64,000 nt of DNA from assembly GCA_965203795.1 (NCBI GenBank), contig OZ241915.1:1-64000 (forward strand). Direction: 5' to 3'. The notes beneath the pieces were generated by a model. The model was not told the DNA's origin, did not search any database, and saw only the letters and a program-made list of their open reading frames with translations. Both the position numbers and the translations under genes were made by a program. Positions 10,079-17,736 of this stretch are shown piece by piece; the stretch's first letter is position 1; every line of letters begins with the position of its first letter. Source of the DNA: CBDBBY01 sp965203795. Lineage in GTDB: Bacteria; Pseudomonadota; Alphaproteobacteria; Rhodobacterales; Rhodobacteraceae.

Positions 10079-11824
10079 GTGGCCATGTTCGTTGACACCA
10101 TCCCGAACCGGGGCTCGCGGCCCACGATCCTGATCCGCCACTCCTACCGGGAGGGCCGCAGGGTCAAAAAGCGCACCCTCGCCAACATCACCAACCTTCC
10201 CCCCGAGACGGTCGGGAAGATCCGCGCCGTCCTGCAGGGGGCCGTCCTCGCCGACGCGCCCGGCGGGCGGCTCGACGGCGCCTTCGCCATCCCGCGATCC
10301 CTTCCGCACGGGAACGCCGTTGCCGTCCTCGCGGCCCTGCGCGCCTGCGGGATCGAGCAGGCGATCGCCTCCCGGCGCTCGCCGAAGCGGGACCTCGCGG
10401 CCGCCATGGTCGCCCAGCGGATTCTGGAGCCGGGATCGAAGCTCGCCGCCGCCCGGAGCTTCCGGCCCGAGACGGCCGCCTCCACCTTGGCGTCCCAGCT
10501 CGGCCTGCCGGAAAACGCGGGCGAGGACCGGCTCCATGAAGCCATGGACTGGCTCCTCGAGCGGCAGCCGAGGATCGAGAGGGCGCTCGCCGAGAGGCAC
10601 CTGAGGGAGGGAAGTCCCGTCCTCTACGATTTGACGTCCACCTGGACCTACAGCCGGAAGTGCCGGCTGGCGAGGCGCGGCTGCTCCCGCGACGGCAGGC
10701 GGGGCCTGCCGCGGATCGAGTTCGGGCTTCTGTGCGACGGCGAAGGCCGGCCCGTCGCCGTCGAGGCCTTCCCCGGCAACGCGGCCGACCCCTCCGCCGC
10801 GGCCTCCCAGGTCGGCAAGCTCCGCGACCGCTTCGGGCTGGAGCGCGTGGCGTTCGTCGGCGACCGGGGCATGGCCGCCCAGGCGCGCATCCGCGAGGAC
10901 CTGGAGCCGAACGGGCTCGACTGGATCTTCGCGCTTCGGGCCCCGGCGATCCGCGCGCTGGCCGAAGACGGCGCGCTGCAGCCCTCGCTGTTCGACGAGC
11001 GGGACATGGCGGAGATCGAGTGCCCGGAGCGGTTCCCCGGCGAGCGGCTGGTCGTCTGCCGGAACCCCCTGCTGGCGGAGGAGCGGGCCCGCAAGCGGCG
11101 GGAGCTGGTCGCCGCGACGGCGGCGGAGCTGGCGGCGGTCCGCCGGGCCGTCCGCCGGGGAACGCGGCCGCTCAGGGATGCGGACAGGATCCGGCGGCGC
11201 GCCGACCGCGTTCTCGACAAGCGCAAAATGCGCAAGCACTTCGAGACCGGGATCGGCGAGGGCTCCTTCCCGTGGAGGCGCAGGAAGGAGTCCATCGCCG
11301 CCGAGGCGGCATTGGATGGGTTCCATGTGATCCGCACCAATGTGCCGAAGGAGCGGATGGGCGCCGCCGAGGCCGTCCTGGCCTGCAGGAGCCTGGGCAG
11401 GGCCGGGAGGGCGTTCCGGACGATGAAGGCTTCCGATCTCGAGGTCCGCCCCATCCACCACCGCCTCGAGTGCCGGGTCCGGGCGCACCTGCTGATCTGC
11501 ATGCTCGCGCAACGCGTCGAGATGCACATGCGGAAGGCGCTCGCGCCGCTGCTGTTCGACGACGAGGACGGCCCGGTGCGGGAATCCCCCGTCGCCAAGG
11601 CGGAGCGCTCGCCGAAGGCCAGGCGGAAGGCGTCCGCGAAGCGCGCGCGCTCCGGCGAGGCCGTCCACGACTTCCGGGGCCTGCTCCGCCATCTCGGAAC
11701 CCTCACGATGAACCGGATCGAGCCCTTCGGGCAAGGCAGGCAAGGGTTCGACCTTCCCGCGTCGCCGACGCCGATCCAGGACCGGGCATTGCAGCTGCTG
11801 AACGCGAAGCTCGCCGGGCGCTGA
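10079..11824 (+). CDS. IS1634-family DDE transposase (catalytic Glu apparently replaced)
   Basis: 581-residue IS4-superfamily transposase. The first catalytic Asp is in LYDLTSTW (about residue 184) and the second in FVGDRGM (about 260). The C-terminal signature DLEVRPIHHRLECRVRAHLL (about 450) is typical of IS1634. In relatives the third catalytic residue is the Glu of a VE-x-AFR motif before this signature. Here the aligned stretch reads RAGRAFRTMK, with GGG where GAG is expected, so the enzyme may be inactive. The ATG at 10079 lies about 150 bp inside the left end. The long open frame on the opposite strand is a GC-driven artefact. Confidence 0.88.
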   Translation: MAMFVDTIPNRGSRPTILIRHSYREGRRVKKRTLANITNLPPETVGKIRAVLQGAVLADAPGGRLDGAFAIPRSLPHGNAVAVLAALRACGIEQAIASRRSPKRDLAAAMVAQRILEPGSKLAAARSFRPETAASTLASQLGLPENAGEDRLHEAMDWLLERQPRIERALAERHLREGSPVLYDLTSTWTYSRKCRLARRGCSRDGRRGLPRIEFGLLCDGEGRPVAVEAFPGNAADPSAAASQVGKLRDRFGLERVAFVGDRGMAAQARIREDLEPNGLDWIFALRAPAIRALAEDGALQPSLFDERDMAEIECPERFPGERLVVCRNPLLAEERARKRRELVAATAAELAAVRRAVRRGTRPLRDADRIRRRADRVLDKRKMRKHFETGIGEGSFPWRRRKESIAAEAALDGFHVIRTNVPKERMGAAEAVLACRSLGRAGRAFRTMKASDLEVRPIHHRLECRVRAHLLICMLAQRVEMHMRKALAPLLFDDEDGPVRESPVAKAERSPKARRKASAKRARSGEAVHDFRGLLRHLGTLTMNRIEPFGQGRQGFDLPASPTPIQDRALQLLNAKLAGR

Positions 11825-11909
11825 CCACCCCCATCGCATTGTGTCCAGAATCCGCGCGTCCGGAATCCCGGAATGTGCCGGACATTCAAACGGTTATCCG
11901 AAAAACTTC

Positions 11910-11923
11910 CACGGAACTTCCGG
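11910..11923 (-). repeat. Right terminal inverted repeat of the IS1634-type element
   Basis: CACGGAACTTCCGG, perfect complement of the left end. The same right-end sequence, diverged at a few positions, closes the element fragment at 27895-27908, which confirms this boundary independently. Confidence 0.85.
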
Positions 11924-12017
11924 TTAGCAGGAGATAGACGATCAGGAGCATGACCACCCCATCGAACGCTCGCCCGGCGGCCGTGTCGTTCCGCTGAACA
12001 ATATCCCTCAGTTTCAT
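11924..12017 (-). pseudogene. Voltage-gated K+ channel, 5' part (start and S1)
   Basis: Read on the minus strand from the ATG at 12017 this encodes MKLRDIVQRND, a short cytoplasmic lead and the hydrophobic S1 (VVMLLIVYLLL), ending exactly in the target duplication. Across the insertion the next codons are ACC TTC AGC at 9909, giving YLLLTFSIGTLPN without a break. A GAAGAGG box lies 6-8 bases before the ATG, so this is the native start. Any product now made from it would run into the IS. Confidence 0.82.
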
Positions 12018-12080
12018 CGTGTAGCCTCTTCGGTTCGCATTCCGGAATTCGGCTCGCCGCGTCGACAGGCAGGCGCGGGA

Positions 12081-12986
12081 CTACGCCGTTTCGGGTTCGG
12101 GCTCCTGTCGAAGCAGGATCAGCAGCGCGGCTGCCGTCGCTATCACGCCGAACAGAATCGCGAAGCGGGGAAGCCCGTTGCCGAGCACCGCCTCCCAGAG
12201 AAGCACCCATGTCGGCGTGAGATAGGTGTAAGCCATGACTTTCGCCGAAGGCAGGCGCATCGACGCGAAGGTCAGCAGCGAGAACGTCAGCACCGTCGCG
12301 AACAAGGTGATATAGCCGAGCACGGCCCACACCCGGAACGGAAGCGCGAGCCAGTCGGTCTCCAGAATGGGCCGCCACCCGTAGGCGACGAGCAGCAGCG
12401 TGCCGCAGGTCGTCATGAAGCATGCGAACGCGACCGCGGGCTCGCCCCGGTGGAATTTCCTGACGAACGGCGTGTAGAGCGCGTGTGCGGCGCAACCCGC
12501 GAAGAACACGGCTTCGCCGGGCCCGATCCGGAAGCTGAGAAGCGCGGCGAGGTCCGCGCGGAAGATCACCCACGCCGCGCCGAAGCCGCCGATCGCGAGG
12601 GCGAGCGCTATCCTCCGGGTCGCCGCCTGGCGCAGCAGCATCCAGCCGAAGAGCGCGGACATCGCAGGAACGAACGTGAGCACGGCGCTCAGCGAAACCG
12701 CCGGCGCGGTCTTGAGGCCCTCGAACATCGTGACGAAGTAAACCGCCATCAGGGTGCCCGCGACGGCGAAGCGCCAAGGTGCGCGGAAGCTCTTCAGGAC
12801 CGGGCCCGAACCCGACAACGCGATCGCCATCAGAAGCGCGGAAGCGGCCAGAAACCGCACGGCGGTCAGCGCTACCGGATCGATGTCGTTGGCGATCAGC
12901 TTCCCGAAGCTGAACGATCCCGCGATCGCGAGCGAGAATCCGAGCATTGCCAGATGGCCCTTGGCCGGTTGGCTGAGCGCAATCAT
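12081..12986 (-). CDS. EamA/DMT-family transporter
   Basis: 301-residue inner-membrane protein with ten predicted hydrophobic segments in two repeats of five, the EamA drug/metabolite exporter pattern. The first half has FSFGKLIANDIDPVALTAVRFL and the second ends with MAYTYLTPTWVLLWEAVLG, both typical of the family. The frame is open further upstream, but that extension is Pro/Arg-rich and non-hydrophobic, so I place the start at the ATG at 12986, giving the usual family length. Substrate cannot be predicted. It stands alone, reading away from ffh. Confidence 0.85.
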   Translation of the reverse strand: MIALSQPAKGHLAMLGFSLAIAGSFSFGKLIANDIDPVALTAVRFLAASALLMAIALSGSGPVLKSFRAPWRFAVAGTLMAVYFVTMFEGLKTAPAVSLSAVLTFVPAMSALFGWMLLRQAATRRIALALAIGGFGAAWVIFRADLAALLSFRIGPGEAVFFAGCAAHALYTPFVRKFHRGEPAVAFACFMTTCGTLLLVAYGWRPILETDWLALPFRVWAVLGYITLFATVLTFSLLTFASMRLPSAKVMAYTYLTPTWVLLWEAVLGNGLPRFAILFGVIATAAALLILLRQEPEPETA

Positions 12987-13313
12987 GGCAACGCCAAATA
13001 GTGCAATTGCGCCCGTCCCTGAAGCGGGGCGGGCGGAGCCGCCTTGAACGGCAGCAGCGCCAGCGGAACCCATGGCGCTCGGCCGCAACGGCGTCGGCCG
13101 CGGCGAGGGTAGCGGCGGCGCGGCGGAAGTTGACCGCAAACCTGCCGTTTGGTATCGGCCGCGCAACTGTCATGCAGTTCCGGAATCCTCAGGTCCTCCG
13201 GCATGCGCCAGGATCGACATCCGTCAGCGAGCGTTCGCCCGCGGATGCCGTTGCTGCTTGACGGATCGGCTGCGTCCGCTTTCGTGGACCGGTGACTCGA
13301 GGGGAACGCTAGC
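12987..13313. other. Divergent intergenic region between the DMT transporter and ffh
   Basis: 327 bp that must contain the promoters for both flanking genes. GAGGGGA just before the ffh GTG is a likely ribosome-binding site. I see no RNA gene or repeat and no convincing small gene. Confidence 0.5.
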
Positions 13314-14777
13314 GTGTTCGACAATCTTTCCGACAAGCTTTCATCCGTACTGGACGGCCTAACCCGCAAAGGTGCGCTGAGCGAGGACGATGTCTCCGCA
13401 GCCATGAGGGAAGTCCGGGTCGCGCTGCTTGAAGCGGACGTCGCGCTGCCGGTTGTCAGGACGTTCATCCGGTCCGCGCAGAGGAAGGCCACGGGCCAGG
13501 CCGTCATGCGGTCGGTCTCTCCGGGCAACCAGGTCATCAAGATCGTCCACGACGAGCTCGTCCGGACGCTCGAAGGCGACGGGAAGGAGCCTTCCCGGAT
13601 GCGGATCGACAATCCGCCCGCGCCCGTGCTGATGGTCGGCCTCCAAGGCTCCGGCAAGACGACCACGACGGCGAAGATCGCAAAGCGGATCTACGAAACC
13701 GAGCGCAGGCGGATCCTGATGGCATCCTTGGACACGCGCCGTCCGGCGGCGATGGAGCAGCTGGAAGTCCTCGGTCGGCAGGCGAACGTGAACACGCTGT
13801 CAATCGTGCCGGGACAGCCCCCCGTCGAAATCGCGAAGCGGGCGATGAAGCATGCGGCGGACAACGGATACGACGCGGTGATGCTCGATACTGCGGGCCG
13901 CATGCACATCGACGAGGAGCTCATGGACGAGGTGGTCGCCGTCCGTGAAGCAGTGAAGCCGAAAGAGACCCTTTTGGTCGTCGACGGGCTGACTGGCCAG
14001 GATGCGGTGAACGTCGCCAGCGAGTTCGAAGGCAAGATCGGCATCAGCGGCGTCGTGCTCACCCGGATGGAGGGCGACGGGCGCGGCGGCGCGGCGCTGA
14101 GCATGCGGGCGGTGACCGGGAAGCCCATCAAGTTCGTAGGGATCGGCGAGAAGCTGGAGGATCTTGGGGATTTCGACCCCGAGCGCGTCGCGGGCCGCAT
14201 ACTCGGCATGGGCGACATCGTCGCCTTGGTGGAGAAGGCCCGCGAAACCCTTGAAGTCGAAAAGGCCGAGCGGGCCGCGCGTCGGCTTCAGAAGGGCTTG
14301 TTCAACATGAACGACATGCGCCAGCAGCTTGAGGGGATGCAGAAGATGGGCGGCATGAGTTCCGTGATGTCCATGATGCCGGGCATGGGGAAGCTGGCCG
14401 CGAAGGCTGAAGCCGCGGGAATGGACGACAGGATGATCGACCGCCAGATCGCTCTGATCAACTCGATGACCCGGAAGGAGCGCGCGAACCCGAAGCTTCT
14501 GCAGGCAAGCCGCCGCAAGAGGATTGCCGCGGGCGCGGGACAGAACGTCGCCGAGCTCAACAAGCTGCTCAAAATGCACAGGCAGTTCGCGGACATGAGC
14601 AAGGCCATGTCCAAGGGCAAGTCCGGGCTCGGCGCCCTCTTGGGCAAGGCAGGCATTCCGGCCGGAGCCATGCCCCCGGGGTTCAAGGCCGGATCGCTTC
14701 CGGCCGGGCTTTCGAATCTGATGCCGGGCGGCATGGGAATGCCGGGTACGCTCACAGACCCGAACGTGAAGAGATGA
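13314..14777 (+). CDS. ffh: Signal recognition particle protein Ffh
   Basis: GTPase that binds 4.5S RNA and signal peptides and delivers nascent membrane proteins to FtsY. 487 residues: N domain, G domain with P-loop GLQGSGKTTTT (about residue 108), DTRRPAAMEQL, G3 DTAGRMH and G5 region, then a Met/Gly-rich M domain from about residue 300 with a long low-complexity tail. The G4 motif, normally (T/S)KxD, reads TRME, so the guanine-contacting Asp is a Glu; this is unusual. GTG start after a GAGGGGA box. It heads the cluster ffh-aroQ-rpsP-rimM-trmD-rplS-rpmE, a common alphaproteobacterial order. Confidence 0.97.
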   Translation: MFDNLSDKLSSVLDGLTRKGALSEDDVSAAMREVRVALLEADVALPVVRTFIRSAQRKATGQAVMRSVSPGNQVIKIVHDELVRTLEGDGKEPSRMRIDNPPAPVLMVGLQGSGKTTTTAKIAKRIYETERRRILMASLDTRRPAAMEQLEVLGRQANVNTLSIVPGQPPVEIAKRAMKHAADNGYDAVMLDTAGRMHIDEELMDEVVAVREAVKPKETLLVVDGLTGQDAVNVASEFEGKIGISGVVLTRMEGDGRGGAALSMRAVTGKPIKFVGIGEKLEDLGDFDPERVAGRILGMGDIVALVEKARETLEVEKAERAARRLQKGLFNMNDMRQQLEGMQKMGGMSSVMSMMPGMGKLAAKAEAAGMDDRMIDRQIALINSMTRKERANPKLLQASRRKRIAAGAGQNVAELNKLLKMHRQFADMSKAMSKGKSGLGALLGKAGIPAGAMPPGFKAGSLPAGLSNLMPGGMGMPGTLTDPNVKR

Positions 14778-14817
14778 GCAATCCGCGCACGACGGATCCG
14801 GCGGCGGGAGCGCGGCG

Positions 14818-15114
14818 GTGAAAGAGCACGAGGTCCAGGCCGAGGCGATCCTGAAGGAGCACCGGGAGGCGATCGACCGGCTCGACGCCATTCTGATCTA
14901 CGCGCTAGCGGAGCGGTTCAAGCAGACGAAGGCCGTCGGAAAGCTGAAGGCGGAGCACAAGCTGCCGCCCGCCGACGCCGCGAGGGAGGCGCGCATGGTC
15001 GAGCGGCTGGAGCAGCTCGCCGAATCGGCAGGGCTGGATCCGGAGTTCGCGCGGAAGTTCATCAAGTTCGTGTTCCAGGAAGTGATCAGGCACCACGAAA
15101 GCCAGCAGAAATAG
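14818..15114 (+). CDS. aroQ: Chorismate mutase, AroQ class
   Basis: 98-residue all-helical AroQ-type mutase converting chorismate to prephenate for Phe and Tyr synthesis. It shows the family pattern REAIDRLDAILIYALAERF, KAVGKLKAEHKLPPADAAREARM and a third helix ending FKFVFQEVIRHHES, with the expected Arg and Lys active-site positions. GTG start at 14818; an ATG at 14774 is out of frame. The gene lies 40 bp after ffh and 42 bp before rpsP, a placement seen in many alphaproteobacteria, so it is probably in the same transcript. Confidence 0.92.
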   Translation: MKEHEVQAEAILKEHREAIDRLDAILIYALAERFKQTKAVGKLKAEHKLPPADAAREARMVERLEQLAESAGLDPEFARKFIKFVFQEVIRHHESQQK

Positions 15115-15156
15115 CCGGCCGCGGCAGGTTCGGCTCATCCGAAGGAGACATTACGT

Positions 15157-15489
15157 ATGGCAATGAAAATTCGCCTCGCCCGGGCGGGGTCCAAGAAGCG
15201 GCCCTTCTACCGGATCGTTGCGGCGGACTCGCGCATGCCGCGGGACGGCCGCTTCATCGAGAAGCTGGGCACCTACAATCCCCTGCTTCCCAAGGACAGC
15301 GAGGACCGGGTCAAGATGAATCCCGAACGGATCAAGCATTGGCTCGGGCAGGGCGCCATGCCCACCGACCGGGTGTCGAGGATGCTCGAGGCGGCGGAGC
15401 TCGTTCCGGCGAAGGAACGGAACAACCCGATCAAGGGCAAGCCGCGCAAGAAGGCGCAGGAGCGTGCGGAAGCGGCACAGGACGGCTGA
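15157..15489 (+). CDS. rpsP: 30S ribosomal protein S16
   Basis: 110 residues. The conserved N-terminus MKIRLARAGSKKRPFYRIV and the stretch PRDGRFIEKLGTYNP identify S16, which is needed for 30S assembly. Residues from about 85 form the basic, Lys-rich tail (KGKPRKKAQERAEAAQDG) common in alphaproteobacteria. AAGGAGA lies 10 bp before the ATG. The coding end overlaps the GTG of rimM by 26 bp. Confidence 0.97.
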   Translation: MAMKIRLARAGSKKRPFYRIVAADSRMPRDGRFIEKLGTYNPLLPKDSEDRVKMNPERIKHWLGQGAMPTDRVSRMLEAAELVPAKERNNPIKGKPRKKAQERAEAAQDG

Positions 15490-16060
15490 CGAAGCGTCCG
15501 GCAGGGCAGCCGGTTCCGGTTGGGCGGCCCGAACTCCCGTCGGAACAGAATCGGATGCGGCGGCGGGCCGGAAGCGCGGCGTCGTCTGCGTAGGCGAGAT
15601 AGCGGGCGCTTTCGGCGTGCGGGGCGAAGTCAGGCTGAAGAGCTATTGCGAGCGCCCTGAAGCGATCGCGGACTACTCGCCCTTGGCGTCCGGCGACGGG
15701 CGCGAATTTTATCTCGCGGCGGTGCGTTCGGCCGCGCGCGGCGTTGCGGCGCGGATTGAAGGCGTCGGGACGCGGGAGGAGGCTCAGGCGCTGAAGGGCG
15801 TCATGCTTTACGCGAAGCGCTCCCGCTTCGCCGAGACGGAAGACGACGAGTTCTACCAAGCCGACCTGATCGGCGCTTCCGCTTACGGTCTGTCAGGGAA
15901 GCTGATCGGCACGGTGTCCGCCGTCCACTGCCACGGCGCCGGGGACATTCTTGAGATCGCCGACGCCGACGGAACGCGGCTGGTTCCATTCACGCGCGAC
16001 GCGGTGCCGGATGTCGTGATGGCCGAGAGCCGCATCGTCGTCGACGAAAGCCTCATGTAG
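15464..16060 (+). CDS. rimM: Ribosome maturation factor RimM
   Basis: 16S rRNA processing factor that binds S19 in the 30S head. The RimM N-terminal domain starts at VCVGEIAGAFGVRGEVRLKSY (about residue 41) and the PRC-barrel is at DEFYQADLIG and onward, ending VPDVVMAESRIVVD. The only in-frame start ahead of the domain is the GTG at 15464, inside rpsP, giving a poorly conserved 40-residue N-terminal extension and a 26-bp overlap. A non-standard later start cannot be excluded. Position between rpsP and trmD is the classical one. Confidence 0.93.
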   Translation: MRKRHRTADEASGRAAGSGWAARTPVGTESDAAAGRKRGVVCVGEIAGAFGVRGEVRLKSYCERPEAIADYSPLASGDGREFYLAAVRSAARGVAARIEGVGTREEAQALKGVMLYAKRSRFAETEDDEFYQADLIGASAYGLSGKLIGTVSAVHCHGAGDILEIADADGTRLVPFTRDAVPDVVMAESRIVVDESLM

Positions 16061-16080
16061 GCCGGACGGAGTCCGAAGTG

Positions 16081-16884
16081 ATGTCCAGCGCGCCAGAGAG
16101 CGAATTCGCGAAGCAGGCCGACTTGCGGGCCGATGGCCCACAGGCGGAGTCGGACGGGAATCCGGGCGCCCCTTGGACAGCCAAGGTGTTCACGATCCTG
16201 CCGGACGCGTTCCCCGGAACGCTCGGCAGCTCAGTGATCGGGCAGGCGCTTTCCAAAGGCATCTGGTCGCTGGAGGTCGTCGATCTGCGGGAATTCGGCA
16301 TCGGCCGACACAGGGACGTGGACGGGCCGCCAGCCGGCGGCGGAGCGGGCATGGTGCTCAGGCCCGATGTGGTTGCGGCGGCGCTGGATGACGCGGCCGC
16401 CGGGGGAATCGAGCTTCCGGCATACTGCCTCTCTCCGAGAGGACGGAGGTTCAATCAAGAGACCGCGGCCTCATGGGCATCGCAGCCGGGCGTGGCCCTG
16501 CTCTGCGGAAGATTCGAAGGCGTCGACGAGCGCGTTCTGGAGCATTACGGGATCACCGAGGTGTCCGTGGGCGATTTCGTGCTTTCCGGCGGAGAAATCG
16601 CTGCGCAAGCCTTGATTGAAGCGACAGTGCGCCTTATACCGCGCGTCCTTGGGAACCAAGGGTCGGCGCTGGACGAGACTTTCTCGGAAGGCGGACTGCT
16701 TGAGCATCCCCACTACACGCGACCGCGCGTCTGGCGGGGCCGTCCGACTCCCGAGGTTCTGGTTTCGGGGCATCATGGACGGGTTGCCGAATGGCGGCGC
16801 GAGCAGTCGGAGAGGCTGACCAAGGAACGCAGGCCGGACCTGTGGCGGAGCTTCCGGGAGAACGCCCGCCCGGACGGGAACTGA
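16081..16884 (+). CDS. trmD: tRNA (guanine-37-N1)-methyltransferase TrmD
   Basis: Methylates G37 of tRNAs reading CNN codons, preventing +1 frameshifting. 267 residues with the SPOUT knot: FTILPDAFPGTLGSSVIGQA at the start, GGGAGMVLRPD, ALLCGRFEGVDERV, the SAM-loop EVSVGDFVLSGGE and the C-terminal LLEHPHYTRP. The loop before GGGAGM reads DVDGPPA where DD-PYG is usual, a mild divergence. The start is the second codon of a GTG-ATG pair at 16078; the ATG is preferred. About 25 residues precede the domain. Confidence 0.96.
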   Translation: MSSAPESEFAKQADLRADGPQAESDGNPGAPWTAKVFTILPDAFPGTLGSSVIGQALSKGIWSLEVVDLREFGIGRHRDVDGPPAGGGAGMVLRPDVVAAALDDAAAGGIELPAYCLSPRGRRFNQETAASWASQPGVALLCGRFEGVDERVLEHYGITEVSVGDFVLSGGEIAAQALIEATVRLIPRVLGNQGSALDETFSEGGLLEHPHYTRPRVWRGRPTPEVLVSGHHGRVAEWRREQSERLTKERRPDLWRSFRENARPDGN

Positions 16885-16927
16885 CAGGGAATTCGCGCGG
16901 CGGGGCCGCGGACGCGAGGACGAAGCG

Positions 16928-17320
16928 ATGAATTTGATCGCCGAACTGGAGGCCGAGCAGATTGCGCAGCTCGGGAAGGACATTCCGGACTTCAAGGCCG
17001 GGGACACGATACGCGTCGGCTACAGGGTGACCGAGGGCACCCGGACGCGCATTCAAAACTATGAAGGCGTCTGCATCGCCCGGAACGGTGGAAGCGGAAT
17101 CGGCGGATCGTTCACAGTGCGGAAGATCTCCTTCGGGGAAGGCGTCGAGAGGGTCTTTCCCCTGCATTCGACGAACATCGAGTCGATTTCGGTCGTCCGG
17201 CGCGGGCGCGTCCGGCGGGCGAAGCTCTACTATCTGCGCTCGCGCAGAGGGAAATCCGCCCGCATCGCGGAAAAGACGAATTACCGGCCGATGAAGTCCA
17301 AAGAAGAAAGCGCCGAGTAG
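16928..17320 (+). CDS. rplS: 50S ribosomal protein L19
   Basis: 130 residues with the diagnostic FKAGDTIRVGYRVTEGTRTR and LHSTNIESISVVRRGRVRRA. L19 sits at the subunit interface. It follows trmD by 43 bp as in most Proteobacteria and ends 9 bp before rpmE. Confidence 0.97.
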   Translation: MNLIAELEAEQIAQLGKDIPDFKAGDTIRVGYRVTEGTRTRIQNYEGVCIARNGGSGIGGSFTVRKISFGEGVERVFPLHSTNIESISVVRRGRVRRAKLYYLRSRRGKSARIAEKTNYRPMKSKEESAE

Positions 17321-17329
17321 GAGGCCGCC

Positions 17330-17557
17330 ATGAAGAAGGGCATCCATCCCGACTACCACGAGATCAACGTCAAGCTTACGAACGGCGAAGTCGTCAAGAT
17401 GCGCTCGACCTATGGCTCGGAAGGCGACACGCTTACGCTTGACGTGGACCCGTCGGTCCATCCCGCTTGGACCGGGGGCACCGCGCATCTGATGGACACC
17501 GGCGGGCGGGTTTCGAAGTTCAAGAAGAAGTATTCCGGTTTCGGCTTCGACCTCTGA
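17330..17557 (+). CDS. rpmE: 50S ribosomal protein L31 (zinc-free form)
   Basis: 75 residues: MKKGIHPDYHEINVKLTNGE, YGSEGDTLTLDVDPSVHPAW and KFKKKYSGF. It lacks the four Cys ligands of zinc-binding L31, the form usual in alphaproteobacteria. TAGGAGG lies 6 bp before the ATG. Last gene of the ffh cluster; a GC-rich inverted repeat within the next 60 bases could end the transcript but lacks a U tract. Confidence 0.96.
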   Translation: MKKGIHPDYHEINVKLTNGEVVKMRSTYGSEGDTLTLDVDPSVHPAWTGGTAHLMDTGGRVSKFKKKYSGFGFDL

Positions 17558-17736
17558 GCGCCGTCCGGCCGTTCCGCCCCTTGGCGGCGGCGTGCTTCCG
17601 CGCGCCGAATCCGTTCGGCCTGCCTGTTTCCCCATGACGTCCGGCCGCGCTGCCCAGCAGGGAGCGCGGACGGCGGATCGGCGTTTCCGCCGTCCGCAAG
17701 CATCGGCAAGCGCATTCCCAAGTCCGCGTGACTGCC

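Larger units (their letters stand above)
9913..11923 (+). mobile_element. IS1634-family insertion sequence, about 2.01 kb, complete ends
   Basis: The element is bounded by perfect 14-bp inverted repeats, CCGGAAGTTCCGTG at 9913-9926 and its complement at 11910-11923. The flanks share GGTTAG (9907-9912 and 11922-11927). Because the repeat begins CCGG, the target duplication can be read as 4 bp (TTAG) up to 6 bp (GGTTAG, overlapping the right repeat). It carries one transposase gene and no passenger. It inserted into S1 of a potassium channel gene read on the opposite strand. A diverged right-end fragment of a related element lies at 27455-27908. Confidence 0.88.

Noticed and set aside
10064..13173. 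Very long minus-strand open frames (591 and 841 codons) opposite the IS1634 transposase
   Set aside because: They are Arg/Pro/Ala-rich, match no family, lie antisense to a clear transposase and cross the IS border; they are a by-product of high GC at codon position 3.
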